From Thalassobius sp. Cn5-15 (GTDB lineage: Bacteria > Pseudomonadota > Alphaproteobacteria > Rhodobacterales > Rhodobacteraceae): a stretch of 64,000 nt of DNA. Location of the stretch: NCBI RefSeq assembly GCF_022347685.1, contig NZ_JAKRGF010000004.1:308380-372379 (forward strand). Direction: 5' to 3'. The position numbers and the translations under genes are program-made. Below, in pieces: positions 19,920 to 30,571 of this stretch. The first letter of the stretch is position 1, and every line of letters begins with the position of its first letter. The notes under the pieces were generated by a model that saw nothing but the letters and a program-made list of their open reading frames with translations, was not told where the DNA came from and searched no databases.

Positions 19920-20450
19920 ATGACGATGTGGGTGTTTGGTTATGGATCACTCTTGTGGAATCCGGGCTTCGCGCCGGCGGAACAGGCGCTGGCGACGTTG
20001 CCGGATTATCATCGCAGCTTCTGTATGAGCTCTATTCACCACCGCGGCACAGTGGAAAAACCGGGACTGGTTTTGGCGTTGGATGAACTGGCCGGGGCCT
20101 CTTGCCACGGGCTGGCCCTGTCGGTGCGTGCGGGTGAGGAGGAAGAGGTGCTGGCCTACCTGCGCGAACGGGAGTTGGTCAGCTCTGCCTATTTGGAAAA
20201 AGTTCTGGAGGTTGACCTGCGCGATGGCCGTCGGGTGCAGGCGGTGACCTATGTCATTGATCCGCATCATGAACAATATTGCGGTGGTATGGCGCTGGAA
20301 AGACAAGCCGACATCATCGCTCACGCTGTTGGGGGACGCGGGCCGAACCCTGAATATCTGTATAACACTGCCAGTCATCTGCACGCGTTGGGCATTCAGG
20401 ATGCAGAGCTGGATTGGTTGACCGAACGAGTGCGTGATCTGACCGCATAA
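19920..20450 (+). CDS. ChaC-type gamma-glutamylcyclotransferase
   Basis: Releases 5-oxoproline from glutathione or gamma-glutamyl peptides. The 176-residue protein has the ChaC signature VFGYGSLLWNP at the start, the CHGLALSV strand, and the LERQADIIAHAVGGRGPN-EYL tail. The match with the ChaC fold is full length. It is the first gene of a plus-strand run that leads into the MotA/MotB-like pair, 66 bp downstream; a functional link is not evident. Confidence 0.88.
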   Translation: MTMWVFGYGSLLWNPGFAPAEQALATLPDYHRSFCMSSIHHRGTVEKPGLVLALDELAGASCHGLALSVRAGEEEEVLAYLRERELVSSAYLEKVLEVDLRDGRRVQAVTYVIDPHHEQYCGGMALERQADIIAHAVGGRGPNPEYLYNTASHLHALGIQDAELDWLTERVRDLTA

Positions 20451-20516
20451 ACGCTTGGCATAACAGCGGCTTCCCCATAGAGTTTTGTTAACAACAACAA
20501 GTCGGGATCTGTCCGA

Positions 20517-21719
20517 ATGGTACAGACTGACCAAGAGGTCGCGCCGCAGTTCTCCCCTCCGTTTCGCCAGATCCTGTCGATGGTTCTGGTGTTGGGTCTA
20601 GCGGCATTTGTGGTATTTCTGGCTCTGCCGCGCATTCTGCCGGTGTTTGAGGCCAACCCTTACCTGAACGGGTTCATCCTGTTTGTCTTTGCCATCGGCG
20701 TGCTGGCCTGTTTCTGGCAGGTTGCGCAGTTGTTCAATTCGGTCCGCTGGATTGAGGCATTCGTCACTGGTCGTGACGAGATGGAGCATCTCCGTGCGCC
20801 CCGCCTGCTGGCGCCGTTGGCGTCTTTGCTGCGGCGGCACTCAGCGCGGATGGAAATCCCGACATCCTCGACCAGTTCAATTCTTGATTCCGTGGCCACG
20901 CGGATTGATGAGGCGCGGGAAATCACGCGCTATATCGTCAACTTGCTGATCTTTCTCGGCCTGCTTGGCACGTTCTACGGCCTTGCCACCACGGTGCCTG
21001 CACTGGTCGATACCATCCGCAGCCTCGCGCCGTCTGAGAGTGAGAGTGGGGTAGAGGTTTTTGGTCGCTTGATGAGTGGCCTGGATCAGCAGCTGTCTGG
21101 TATGGGCGTTGCCTTTGGCTCGTCCCTTTTGGGGCTTGCCGGATCGCTGGTTGTTGGCCTGCTGGAACTGTTTGCCGGTCATGGTCAGAACCGTTTTTAC
21201 CGCGAGTTGGAAGAGTGGCTGTCCACCATCACCCGCGTCAGCTTCTCCAGCAGTGAAGGGGAGGCATCAGGTGAGTACGGTGCTGCGGTGCAGATCCTTG
21301 ATCATATGCAGGATCAAATGGGCCAGATGCGCGGCATTTTTGAACAGTCAGAGGCAGGGCGCGCTCAGGTCGAACAGCAATTGGGCGCTTTGGCTGGGTC
21401 ATTAGAACGGCTGACCGATCGGCTGGCAGAGGATCGGTCGATCAACGGTGCACTGGAACGGCTGGCGGACAGTCAGGCAGAACTGGTGGCAGCGCTGACA
21501 GAAGGTGGCGGTGAGGGTATCGACGCCGAAAGTCGGATGCGCCTGCGGTCGATCGACGTGCAACTGTTGCGCATTCTGGAAGAGATCAGCGCAGGCCGTC
21601 AGGAAACCATGGCAGAGTTGAGGATGGATATCGCATCCCTCACCCGTCTGATCGCCCAAGGTCGTATTGCCGAACATAGCCAACCGATGATGCGCACGCC
21701 TCGCGATTCAGAGGCCTGA
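20517..21719 (+). CDS. MotA/TolQ/ExbB-like proton-channel protein with coiled-coil tail
   Basis: A 400-residue inner-membrane protein. Membrane helices lie at about residues 20-38, 50-72, 138-160 and 194-220. The third carries GLLGTFYGL, the hallmark of the MotA/TolQ/ExbB superfamily. After residue 225 there are about 170 cytoplasmic residues rich in Glu/Gln/Leu heptads. The gene ends 2 bp before a MotB-like partner, so they surely act as one stator-like complex. The architecture (channel plus cytoplasmic tail, paired with an OmpA-domain protein) recalls ZorA of Zorya defence systems, but no defence partners are present. Confidence 0.82.
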   Translation: MVQTDQEVAPQFSPPFRQILSMVLVLGLAAFVVFLALPRILPVFEANPYLNGFILFVFAIGVLACFWQVAQLFNSVRWIEAFVTGRDEMEHLRAPRLLAPLASLLRRHSARMEIPTSSTSSILDSVATRIDEAREITRYIVNLLIFLGLLGTFYGLATTVPALVDTIRSLAPSESESGVEVFGRLMSGLDQQLSGMGVAFGSSLLGLAGSLVVGLLELFAGHGQNRFYRELEEWLSTITRVSFSSSEGEASGEYGAAVQILDHMQDQMGQMRGIFEQSEAGRAQVEQQLGALAGSLERLTDRLAEDRSINGALERLADSQAELVAALTEGGGEGIDAESRMRLRSIDVQLLRILEEISAGRQETMAELRMDIASLTRLIAQGRIAEHSQPMMRTPRDSEA

Positions 21720-21721
21720 TC

Positions 21722-23449
21722 ATGGCTTTGTCACGGCGCACTGGACAACGTTTTCAAAACTCCATTTGGCCGGGATTCGTTGATGCGATGACCGGCCTGC
21801 TGCTGGTTTTGATGTTTGTCCTGACCATCTTCATGGTGGTGCAGTTTGTGCTGCGCGAAACCATCACCGGACAGCGCGCCGAATTGGACACGCTGTCGCT
21901 GGAGATTTCGGCGTTGGCCGAGGCGCTGGGGTTGGAACAGCGCAAAACGGCAGAGCTGACTGCGCAGGTTGGTGCATTGGATGCGACACTGGCGGTGGCG
22001 CGGTCTACCGCTGCCGCGCAGGAAGCGCTGATTATCTCGCTGAACAATGATCTGGCCAATGCACAGGGGCAGATCAGCGATTTTGAGGCGCAGGTGGCCA
22101 CACTCTTGGCGGCGCAGGCGAACAATGAAGCGGCGATTGCCACGCTAGAAAGTGAACGTGCTGATTTGTTGTCAGAACAGGAGGCGCTGAACCTAGCGCT
22201 TGCCAGTACCCGCGATGAGGTGGACGCACAGGCAGAGGCAGCACGTCTGGCCGCAGCGCAGGCGGAGGCGTTGGAGGCGTTGGTGGCGGATCTGAACGCC
22301 GACAAGGCTGCTCTGGTGACTGAGCAGGCAGAACTGTCAGAAGCCCTATCAGAAGCGGAGCGGGCACGCATCGCCGAAGCGGCCGCTGCGGACGCCCTGC
22401 GCGCTCGTATGGAAAACGCTGATGCAGAATTGACCGCTATGTCGCTGGCGCTGGAACGCCGGCGTAAGGAGGCGGAGGAGACGCTGGCGCTTCTGGCGGC
22501 TGCAGATGCCGCGCGGAGTGAGTTGTCGGAAAAGCTGGCGGCGGTTTTGGCTGAGCAGGCCGCGCAGGACACCATAGATAGCGAGACACAAGAGGCGCTT
22601 GCCGCGGCCCTTGCTGCCCGTTTGGCGGCGGAGGCTGAAGCGGCTGAGCAGTTGAGTGAAGCAGAGCGCCGCCAAGCCCTGCTGGCCACCGCACAGGCGC
22701 AGCTGCAAGAGCAAGAGGCGCTGGCCTCTGAGGCTCAGAAACAGCAGGCGCTCTTGAACCAGCAACTTGCGGCGCTGCGCACGCAGCTGTCCAGCCTGCA
22801 GGCGATTATCGACGATTATCAGGCCCGCGATGCGGCGGCGCAGGTTCAGTTGCAGACGCTGGGCTCAAACCTAAACGCCGCGCTTGCACGTGCCGCTTCT
22901 GAAGAACGCAAGCGTCGTCAGCTGGAAGAGGCAGAGCGCTTGCGTCTGGAGGACGAGAAGAGGCGGCTGGAAGCGGAAAATCTGGATTTGGAAAATTACC
23001 GTTCTGATTTCTTTGGCCGCCTGCGCACGCTGCTCGGCACGCAAGAAGGGGTGCGGATTGTTGGCGACCGGTTCGTGTTTTCCTCTGAAGTTCTTTTTGC
23101 TTCGGGGCGTGCGGATTTGTCGGATCTGGGCACGCAAGAAATCGCCAAGGTCGCGGCAATTTTGCGCAGCGTGATTGATGACATCCCGGCAGAGATCGAT
23201 TGGATCATTCGCGTCGATGGCCATACCGATGATCAGCCGCTAGGGACAGGGGCGCCCTTTGCTGATAACTGGGAGCTTAGTCAAGCGCGCGCGCTATCGG
23301 TGGTGCGGTTCATGGTTGAACGTTTGGGAATCCCGCCCACGCGTGTCAGTGCCAATGGGTTTGGGGAATACCAACCGGTGAACCCAGCGGACACCGCGCA
23401 GGCCCGTGCGCAGAATCGGCGGATCGAACTGAAACTGACCGAACGCTAA
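21722..23449 (+). CDS. MotB/OmpA-like peptidoglycan-binding protein with long coiled coil
   Basis: A 575-residue protein. Residues 17-45 form one membrane helix with Asp21 (WPGFVDAMTGLLLVL), the position of the proton-carrying Asp of MotB. Residues 55-430 are an Ala/Glu/Leu-rich coiled coil. Residues 450-575 form an OmpA-like domain (DGHTDDQPL, NWELSQARA, NRRIELKL) that binds peptidoglycan. It partners the channel protein 2 bp upstream. The periplasmic coiled coil is long enough to span to the cell wall or outer membrane, which is unusual for a MotB protein. Function is not known. Confidence 0.85.
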   Translation: MALSRRTGQRFQNSIWPGFVDAMTGLLLVLMFVLTIFMVVQFVLRETITGQRAELDTLSLEISALAEALGLEQRKTAELTAQVGALDATLAVARSTAAAQEALIISLNNDLANAQGQISDFEAQVATLLAAQANNEAAIATLESERADLLSEQEALNLALASTRDEVDAQAEAARLAAAQAEALEALVADLNADKAALVTEQAELSEALSEAERARIAEAAAADALRARMENADAELTAMSLALERRRKEAEETLALLAAADAARSELSEKLAAVLAEQAAQDTIDSETQEALAAALAARLAAEAEAAEQLSEAERRQALLATAQAQLQEQEALASEAQKQQALLNQQLAALRTQLSSLQAIIDDYQARDAAAQVQLQTLGSNLNAALARAASEERKRRQLEEAERLRLEDEKRRLEAENLDLENYRSDFFGRLRTLLGTQEGVRIVGDRFVFSSEVLFASGRADLSDLGTQEIAKVAAILRSVIDDIPAEIDWIIRVDGHTDDQPLGTGAPFADNWELSQARALSVVRFMVERLGIPPTRVSANGFGEYQPVNPADTAQARAQNRRIELKLTER

Positions 23450-23513
23450 GCGCGGGGCGCGAGAGAGCTGCAGGGGCGACCTGACTATCAGATCCTCCTG
23501 CAACAAACACAAG

Positions 23514-23545
23514 AAAAAGGCCCCGGAAAATTCCGAGGCCTTTTT
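23514..23545. terminator. bidirectional terminator between the MotB-like gene and atpC
   Basis: AAAAAGGCC-C-CGGAA pairs with TTCCG-A-GGCCTTTTT. Both ends carry A/T runs, so it can serve both convergent genes. Confidence 0.9.
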
Positions 23546-23566
23546 GAGTTTGGTACTGGAGTTAGC

Positions 23567-23977
23567 TTAGACCGACAGGCCGATCTGTGCGCCAATGGCT
23601 TCCAGGTCAGACACCAGCTTTGCTGCGACGTCTACTTGGCCACCATTTGCTTTGGCCGCTTCCAGCGCGTCGTTGGCTGCTGCGATCATGCCTTTGAGGT
23701 CGTCAGCGCTGACGTCCTCGCGGGCGATAGCGCGCTCTGCCAGAACGGAGATGCCATTGGTGCCGATTTCGGCGAAACCGCCGGTCACGACATAATCTGC
23801 AGAACCGTTCGGGCCGCTGACGCTCAGCAAACCGGGGCGCAGGGTGGTGATGGTGGACGCATGGCCCGCCATGGCAGTCATGTCGCCATCAGCACCCGGG
23901 ATTTGGACCTGTTCAACCGCGAACGAAGCAAGGCTCCGTTCGGGGCTTACGAGGTCGAATTGCACTGTTTCAGCCAT
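23567..23977 (-). CDS. atpC: ATP synthase F1 subunit epsilon
   Basis: A 136-residue central-stalk subunit that couples rotation and inhibits ATP hydrolysis. The start [15 protein letters not shown], the [13 protein letters not shown] turn and the GGFAEI strand are typical. It is the last gene of the operon, 11 bp after atpD. The C-terminal helical part is short, as in other alphaproteobacteria. Confidence 0.95.
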   Translation of the reverse strand: MAETVQFDLVSPERSLASFAVEQVQIPGADGDMTAMAGHASTITTLRPGLLSVSGPNGSADYVVTGGFAEIGTNGISVLAERAIAREDVSADDLKGMIAAANDALEAAKANGGQVDVAAKLVSDLEAIGAQIGLSV

Positions 23978-23988
23978 TCAGAGCCTCC

Positions 23989-25431
<1,443 letters not shown>

Positions 25432-26307
25432 TTAGAGCGCCTCAGCGCCCGAGATAATTTCGATAAGTTCGCTGGTGATCACGGCCTGACGCGAGCGGTT
25501 GTACTCGATCGTCAGTTTGTCAATCATCTCACCCGCGTTACGGGTTGCGTTGTCCATTGCAGACATACGCGCGCCCTGTTCGGATGCACCATTTTCCAGC
25601 AGTGCCGAGAAGATCTGCGTGGCCACGCCGCGCGGCAGAAGGTCGGCCAGAATGGCCTCTTCGTCCGGCTCGTAGTCGTACAGCGCACTCTCGCCTGCAT
25701 CTTCCGCAGCCTCGAAAGAGGCAGGGATGACCTGCTGTTCCGTTGGGACCTGTGAGATCACCGACTGGAAACGGTTGTAGAAGATCGTGGCGACGTCAAA
25801 TTCACCAGCATCGAAACGCGACAGCAGGTCGCGCGCCAGATCCTGAGCATTGACGTAACCGACGTTTTTCACCTCGGACAGATCGACATGGCCGATGAAA
25901 TAGTCGCCCAGGTCACGTTTCATTTGCTCACGGCCCTTTTTACCAACGGTCAAGATTTTGACCGTCTTGCCTTGAGCGATCAGCTCTTCGGCTTTGGAAC
26001 GTGCAAGTTTGGCGATCGAGCTGTTGAAGCCACCGCAGAGACCACGCTCTGCCGTCATCACCACCAAGAGCTGCACCTGGTCGGAACCGGTGCCCGCCAG
26101 CAGCTTGGGTGCGCTGCCGGAGGTGCCAACCGAAGCGGCCAACCCACCCAGAACGGCGTTAAACCGTTCTGCGTAGGGACGCGCCGCCTCAGCAGAGTCT
26201 TGCGCCCGACGAAGTTTCGCCGCCGCAACCATCTGCATGGCCTTGGTGATCTTCCGAGTGTTTTTCACACTCTCGATCCGAATTTTTAGGTCCTTGAGAC
26301 TCGGCAT
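25432..26307 (-). CDS. atpG: ATP synthase F1 subunit gamma
   Basis: Rotor shaft subunit, 291 residues. The N-terminal helix ([32 protein letters not shown]) and the C-terminal [15 protein letters not shown] helix form the coiled coil, and [10 protein letters not shown] lies between them. It lies 14 bp after atpA. Confidence 0.98.
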   Translation of the reverse strand: MPSLKDLKIRIESVKNTRKITKAMQMVAAAKLRRAQDSAEAARPYAERFNAVLGGLAASVGTSGSAPKLLAGTGSDQVQLLVVMTAERGLCGGFNSSIAKLARSKAEELIAQGKTVKILTVGKKGREQMKRDLGDYFIGHVDLSEVKNVGYVNAQDLARDLLSRFDAGEFDVATIFYNRFQSVISQVPTEQQVIPASFEAAEDAGESALYDYEPDEEAILADLLPRGVATQIFSALLENGASEQGARMSAMDNATRNAGEMIDKLTIEYNRSRQAVITSELIEIISGAEAL

Positions 26308-26321
26308 TGCCTTATCTCCCC

Positions 26322-27860
26322 TTAAGCGAAGTCAGCTGCGAATTCGTCCAGCGCGGCTTTTACTTTGTCAGCCAGCTCACCTTTAACCTTACGGTCGTTG
26401 TCGGTGATGTCAGCCAGCAGGTCCGCGTGCTTGCCGCGCAGGTGCGCCAGCAGGCCAGCCTCATAGCGGGCAACGTCGCTTACTTCGATTTTGTCCAGAT
26501 AGCCGTTGGTACCTGCAAAGATCATGCAGACGATTTCGGCGTTGGTCAGCGGCGAGTACTGAGGCTGTTTCATCAGCTCGGTCAGACGGGCGCCACGGGC
26601 CAGCAGCTGCTGGGTGGAGGCGTCCAGATCGGAACCAAACTGCGCAAACGCAGCCATTTCGCGGTACTGCGCCAGCGACAGTTTAACCGGACCGGCAACC
26701 GACGACATCGCTTTGGTCTGAGCCGAGGAGCCCACGCGCGATACCGACAGACCGGTGTTCACTGCAGGGCGGATACCCTGGTAGAACAGTTCGGTTTCCA
26801 GGAAGATCTGACCGTCGGTGATCGAGATCACGTTGGTCGGAATAAATGCGGAAACGTCGCCGCCCTGGGTTTCAATGATCGGCAGTGCGGTCAGCGAACC
26901 TGCGCCGTGATCTTCGTTCAGCTTTGCCGAACGTTCCAGCAGACGCGAGTGGAGGTAGAAAACGTCACCCGGGTACGCTTCACGGCCCGGCGGACGACGC
27001 AGCAACAGCGACATCTGACGGTAAGACACAGCTTGTTTGGACAGGTCATCATAGATGATCAGCGCGTGCTTGCCGTTGTCACGGAAGTATTCGGCCATTG
27101 CGGTCGCGGCGTAAGGCGCCAGGAACTGCATCGGAGCCGGGTCGGACGCGGTTGCGGCCACAACGATCGAGTATTCGATCGCACCGGTTTCTTCCAGCTT
27201 CTTCACCAGCTGTGCAACGGTCGAACGTTTCTGACCAACTGCAACGTAAACGCAGTACAGTTTCTTGCTCTCATCGTCGCCGGCGGCGTCGTTGTAGGAT
27301 TTCTGGTTCAGGATCGCGTCCAGAGCAACGGCAGTTTTACCGGTCTGACGGTCGCCAATGATCAGCTCACGCTGGCCACGGCCGATCGGGATCATTGCGT
27401 CAACCGATTTCAGGCCGGTTGCCATCGGTTCGTGAACCGATTTACGCGGGATGATGCCCGGCGCTTTCTGGTCAGCAATGCGACGCTCAACCGCTTCGAT
27501 CGGGCCTTTGCCGTCCAGCGGGTTGCCCAGACCGTCAACAACGCGGCCCAGCAGACCTTCACCGGCAGGCACGTCAACGATGGAGTTGGTGCGCTTTACG
27601 GTGTCGCCTTCTTTAATGTCACGGTCGGTACCGAAGATAACGACACCGACGTTGTCGCTTTCCAGGTTCAGGGCCATCCCGCGGATACCACCGGGGAATT
27701 CGACCATTTCACCAGCCTGGATGTTGTCAAGGCCGTGTACGCGAGCAATACCGTCACCGACGGAGAGCACGCGACCAACCTCAGCAACTTCGGCTTCCTG
27801 ACCGAAGTTCTTGATCTGGTCCTTCAGGATCGCAGAAATCTCTGCAGCTTGGATACCCAT
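26322..27860 (-). CDS. atpA: ATP synthase F1 subunit alpha
   Basis: Nucleotide-binding, non-catalytic subunit, 512 residues. The P-loop is [28 protein letters not shown] near the start and [17 protein letters not shown] are conserved. Its ATG follows the atpH stop directly. A 572-codon open frame on the opposite strand is a coding-bias shadow. Confidence 0.99.
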   Translation of the reverse strand: MGIQAAEISAILKDQIKNFGQEAEVAEVGRVLSVGDGIARVHGLDNIQAGEMVEFPGGIRGMALNLESDNVGVVIFGTDRDIKEGDTVKRTNSIVDVPAGEGLLGRVVDGLGNPLDGKGPIEAVERRIADQKAPGIIPRKSVHEPMATGLKSVDAMIPIGRGQRELIIGDRQTGKTAVALDAILNQKSYNDAAGDDESKKLYCVYVAVGQKRSTVAQLVKKLEETGAIEYSIVVAATASDPAPMQFLAPYAATAMAEYFRDNGKHALIIYDDLSKQAVSYRQMSLLLRRPPGREAYPGDVFYLHSRLLERSAKLNEDHGAGSLTALPIIETQGGDVSAFIPTNVISITDGQIFLETELFYQGIRPAVNTGLSVSRVGSSAQTKAMSSVAGPVKLSLAQYREMAAFAQFGSDLDASTQQLLARGARLTELMKQPQYSPLTNAEIVCMIFAGTNGYLDKIEVSDVARYEAGLLAHLRGKHADLLADITDNDRKVKGELADKVKAALDEFAADFA

Positions 27861-28421
27861 TTATCCGACCTCTTTCATTGCATTCTGGAGGGAGTTGAGC
27901 TTGGAGCTGATCGAGGTATCGATCATCTTCGAGCCCACTTTAACGACAAGACCGCCGATGAGAGATTCATCAACGGTCGCATTGATATTCACGGTTTTAC
28001 CCACACGCGCAGCCAGAGTCTTTGACAGTTTCTCTGACTGGGTCTTGGTCAGGGCTTTCGCGCTGGTCACGTCTGCAGTGACTTCACCCTTCTCTTCCGA
28101 GATGAGGGCGGACAGCTGCTCTAGCAGCTGCGGCAGCACGAACAGGCGGCGCTTTTGCGCCATCAGCGCCAGACCGTCACGCAGGACAGTCTCCAGACCC
28201 ATTTTCTGGGCCACGGCGATGATTGCCTTTTCTTGTTCGTCACGCGACACCAGCGGAGAGCTGATCAGCCCGCGCAGCTCTTCGCTGGCCTCCAGGGCTG
28301 CAGAGAGATCGGTGACATTGGATTCAAGATTGCCGAGAGCATTGCTCTCATTGGCAATCTCAAAGATTGCGGTGGCATAGCGCGCGGCAATGCCTGAGGA
28401 GATCGAAGCTGGTTCGGACAC
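27861..28421 (-). CDS. atpH: ATP synthase F1 subunit delta
   Basis: Peripheral-stalk subunit, 186 residues from the GTG at 28421 (MSEPASISSGIAARYA). That length fits the alphaproteobacterial family, and GGAAGGG precedes the start. An ATG at 28460 would add 13 residues of doubtful origin. It is the first gene of atpHAGDC. F0 genes are absent, which is normal where F0 forms a separate operon. Confidence 0.94.
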   Translation of the reverse strand: MSEPASISSGIAARYATAIFEIANESNALGNLESNVTDLSAALEASEELRGLISSPLVSRDEQEKAIIAVAQKMGLETVLRDGLALMAQKRRLFVLPQLLEQLSALISEEKGEVTADVTSAKALTKTQSEKLSKTLAARVGKTVNINATVDESLIGGLVVKVGSKMIDTSISSKLNSLQNAMKEVG

Positions 28422-28823
28422 GTCCACCCTTCCGACTTTTCTGGCCCCGGCCCGGCGCATACGGAACCGTCCCGGGGGCGTTTAGATCCCAAGCCAGAGT
28501 GGTACTCGGACTTTTGTATCGAAATCGCTGGGGGTGTAGCAGAGCAACCGCATCCTATCAACCTGTTGTGACTTCGCGGCATGCAAAAGAATACCACGCC
28601 TTTTCATTGCGTTAGTCACAGTGCGACGCTTTGTTGCGTAAATCGGTCACAAAAAGCGACCAGTTAGGCACATCTTTTTCGATTCCCTGTGCGACAATCG
28701 TTGCGCCAAAAACGGAACGCCGCGTCACAAGGTCGATGCAAACGTGCAACAGGTGATCGCTAACAGCGAATTTTGGGAAGGTCCAGACGCCCAAATTGCG
28801 CCAAATTGGCGCGGTCGCGTGGA
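28422..28823. other. intergenic region ahead of the atp operon
   Basis: About 400 bp with no convincing gene. It holds a candidate atp promoter at 28533-28561 and a perfect 15-bp dyad, GCGCCAA-A-TTGGCGC, at 28798-28812. The dyad lies just beyond the methyltransferase stop and may be a weak terminator hairpin. A 60-codon TTG-started frame at 28612-28794 lacks a ribosome site and recognisable similarity. Confidence 0.5.
28533..28561 (-). promoter_or_regulatory. candidate atp operon promoter
   Basis: On the minus strand TTGATA, 17 bases, then TACACC. The -35 is good and the -10 is weak. It would give a leader of about 100 bases before atpH. Confidence 0.35.
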
Positions 28824-29570
28824 TCAGATCGGCGCCACTTCCTTCGATGGATTAGGCGTCAAAATCTGCAATGGGCGGCTTACCGTTTCGCGCAAACCTG
28901 GCCCGCTGGGGGCCTGAATGCGTTTCGATACCTCAACCATGATCACCCCGCCTGCGGCGATCTTGGGCAACGAATGACCCAACTGTTCGATCACCTGGCC
29001 GGTCTTGCGCCAGAATCGCTGCTGCGAGGGCGGCTGAAACAGCGCGTATTCGTGCCGTTCGATGCTAAACTCGTGCTGGCGCAGCTGCGTCTCCAGCTGG
29101 CCCAGCGTATAGGGACGGCCATAGCCGAACGGTGTGCGGTCACTGCGCGACCAAAGGCCTGCACGATTTGGCACGATAAAGACTGCCCGCCCACCGGGGC
29201 CTAGCACGCGATAGCATTCGTCCAGCAGGGCAGAGGGCTGTTCGCTGGTTTCCAGCCCGTGCATAACCACGAGCCTGTCCACATGGCCTGTATCTACGGG
29301 CCAGCTGACCTCTTCGCACAGGACCGCCATATTTGGCATGCCAGTTGGCCACGGCATCACCCCCTGCGGTGCAGGCATCAGGCCGGTGATCCGACGTGCG
29401 TCGTTCATGTAGGGGCGCAGCAATGGGACGGCGAAACCAAAGCCAACAATCGTTTCACCGGTTGCATTGGGCCACATGGTCACCAGATGATCGCGCACCG
29501 CCTTTTGGGCCGCACGTCCCAGCGTGCTGCGATAATAGAAATTGCGCAGGTCTTTCACATCAAGGTGCAT
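28824..29570 (-). CDS. class I SAM-dependent methyltransferase
   Basis: A 248-residue protein of the Methyltransf_11 type. A degenerate SAM-binding segment ([13 protein letters not shown]) is followed by [16 protein letters not shown] and a C-terminal [19 protein letters not shown] strand. The canonical GxGxG motif is weak (GFGFAVP), so activity is uncertain. AAAGGA lies ahead of ATG 29570. It is divergent from gloB with 62 bp between them; in roseobacters these two genes are often adjacent. The substrate is unknown. Confidence 0.75.
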   Translation of the reverse strand: MHLDVKDLRNFYYRSTLGRAAQKAVRDHLVTMWPNATGETIVGFGFAVPLLRPYMNDARRITGLMPAPQGVMPWPTGMPNMAVLCEEVSWPVDTGHVDRLVVMHGLETSEQPSALLDECYRVLGPGGRAVFIVPNRAGLWSRSDRTPFGYGRPYTLGQLETQLRQHEFSIERHEYALFQPPSQQRFWRKTGQVIEQLGHSLPKIAAGGVIMVEVSKRIQAPSGPGLRETVSRPLQILTPNPSKEVAPI

Positions 29571-29632
29571 TGCAGCCGGTCCTTTGATCCGCCACTCTGG
29601 GTCCCACCATAGCGATCACATAAGGAAACGCC

Positions 29633-30400
29633 ATGCCCCTTGAGCTTGTGACCATTCCCTGTCTGGCAGACAATTACGCGTATCTGATCCATAATACGAC
29701 CACCGGCCAGACTGCGGCTGTGGATGTGCCAGAGGCGGCACCGATCAGAGCGGCCTTAAAACAGCGAGCTTGGGTTTTGTCGGATGTGCTGCTGACCCAT
29801 CACCATTGGGACCATGTGGATGGCCTGGCGGATCTTTTGGCGGATCATCCCGCAAATGTGATCGGGGCAGAGGCGGATGCGCACCGTCTGCCGCCACTTG
29901 ATATTGCCGTGGCCGAAGGGGACCGCCTGATCCTCTGTGGCGAAGAGATGCAGGTGATGGATGTATCCGGTCACACGCAGGGCCATGTCGCCTTTCATTT
30001 CGCGGCCTCGAAACTGGTGTTCACCGCAGACAGCCTGATGGCGTTGGGATGCGGACGCCTGTTTGAAGGCGCGCCGGATCAGATGTTTGAAAGCCTTGCG
30101 AAACTGGCGGCGCTGCCGGCGGACACTCTTGTCTGTTCGGGCCACGAATACACACTTTCCAATGCCAAATTCGCGATCACCATTGACCCAGAGAATGCAG
30201 CGCTTATCTCTCGTATACAGCAAATCGAACAGGCCCGCGCCGCAGGTCAGGCAACGGTCCCCAGCCAATTGTCACTAGAACTGTCAACGAACCCATTCCT
30301 GCGCTGCACTGATCCGGCAGTACAGGCGACGGTTGGCATGATCGATGCAGAACCCGCAGCAGTATTTGCAGAGATCAGATCGCGTAAAGATAACTTCTGA
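29633..30400 (+). CDS. gloB: hydroxyacylglutathione hydrolase (glyoxalase II)
   Basis: Hydrolyses S-D-lactoylglutathione in methylglyoxal detoxification. The 255-residue metallo-beta-lactamase-fold protein has the binuclear metal motif THHHWDHVDG, SGHTQGHVAFH, the Asp in FTADSL, GCGRLFEG and CSGHEYTLSN. AAGGA precedes ATG 29633. Confidence 0.95.
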   Translation: MPLELVTIPCLADNYAYLIHNTTTGQTAAVDVPEAAPIRAALKQRAWVLSDVLLTHHHWDHVDGLADLLADHPANVIGAEADAHRLPPLDIAVAEGDRLILCGEEMQVMDVSGHTQGHVAFHFAASKLVFTADSLMALGCGRLFEGAPDQMFESLAKLAALPADTLVCSGHEYTLSNAKFAITIDPENAALISRIQQIEQARAAGQATVPSQLSLELSTNPFLRCTDPAVQATVGMIDAEPAAVFAEIRSRKDNF

Positions 30401-30571
30401 GTATTTGCCCTGCGGATCGGCAAACAGACGAATATAAAGGTTGACTGGTAGAAAAGACTTGAAGACCCCGCAATATCGACCAAACTTTAACCTAATACGG
30501 GTTATGGTCGTTAGAATGTAGGAGCCCGCACTTCACGGACTTTCGACCCAAAGCAGGAAGGAGCGCTAACT

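Noticed and set aside
20517..23449. Complete Zorya defence system
   Set aside because: Only ZorA/ZorB-like architecture is present. No ZorC, ZorD or ZorE candidate follows, and the neighbours are housekeeping genes.
26307..28025. 572-codon open frame antisense to atpA/atpH
   Set aside because: Caused by codon bias of the ATP synthase genes; no ribosome site or conserved motif.
28612..28794. 60-codon TTG-started frame in the gap before the atp operon
   Set aside because: No ribosome site, rare start codon, no similarity that I can recognise, and low-complexity composition.
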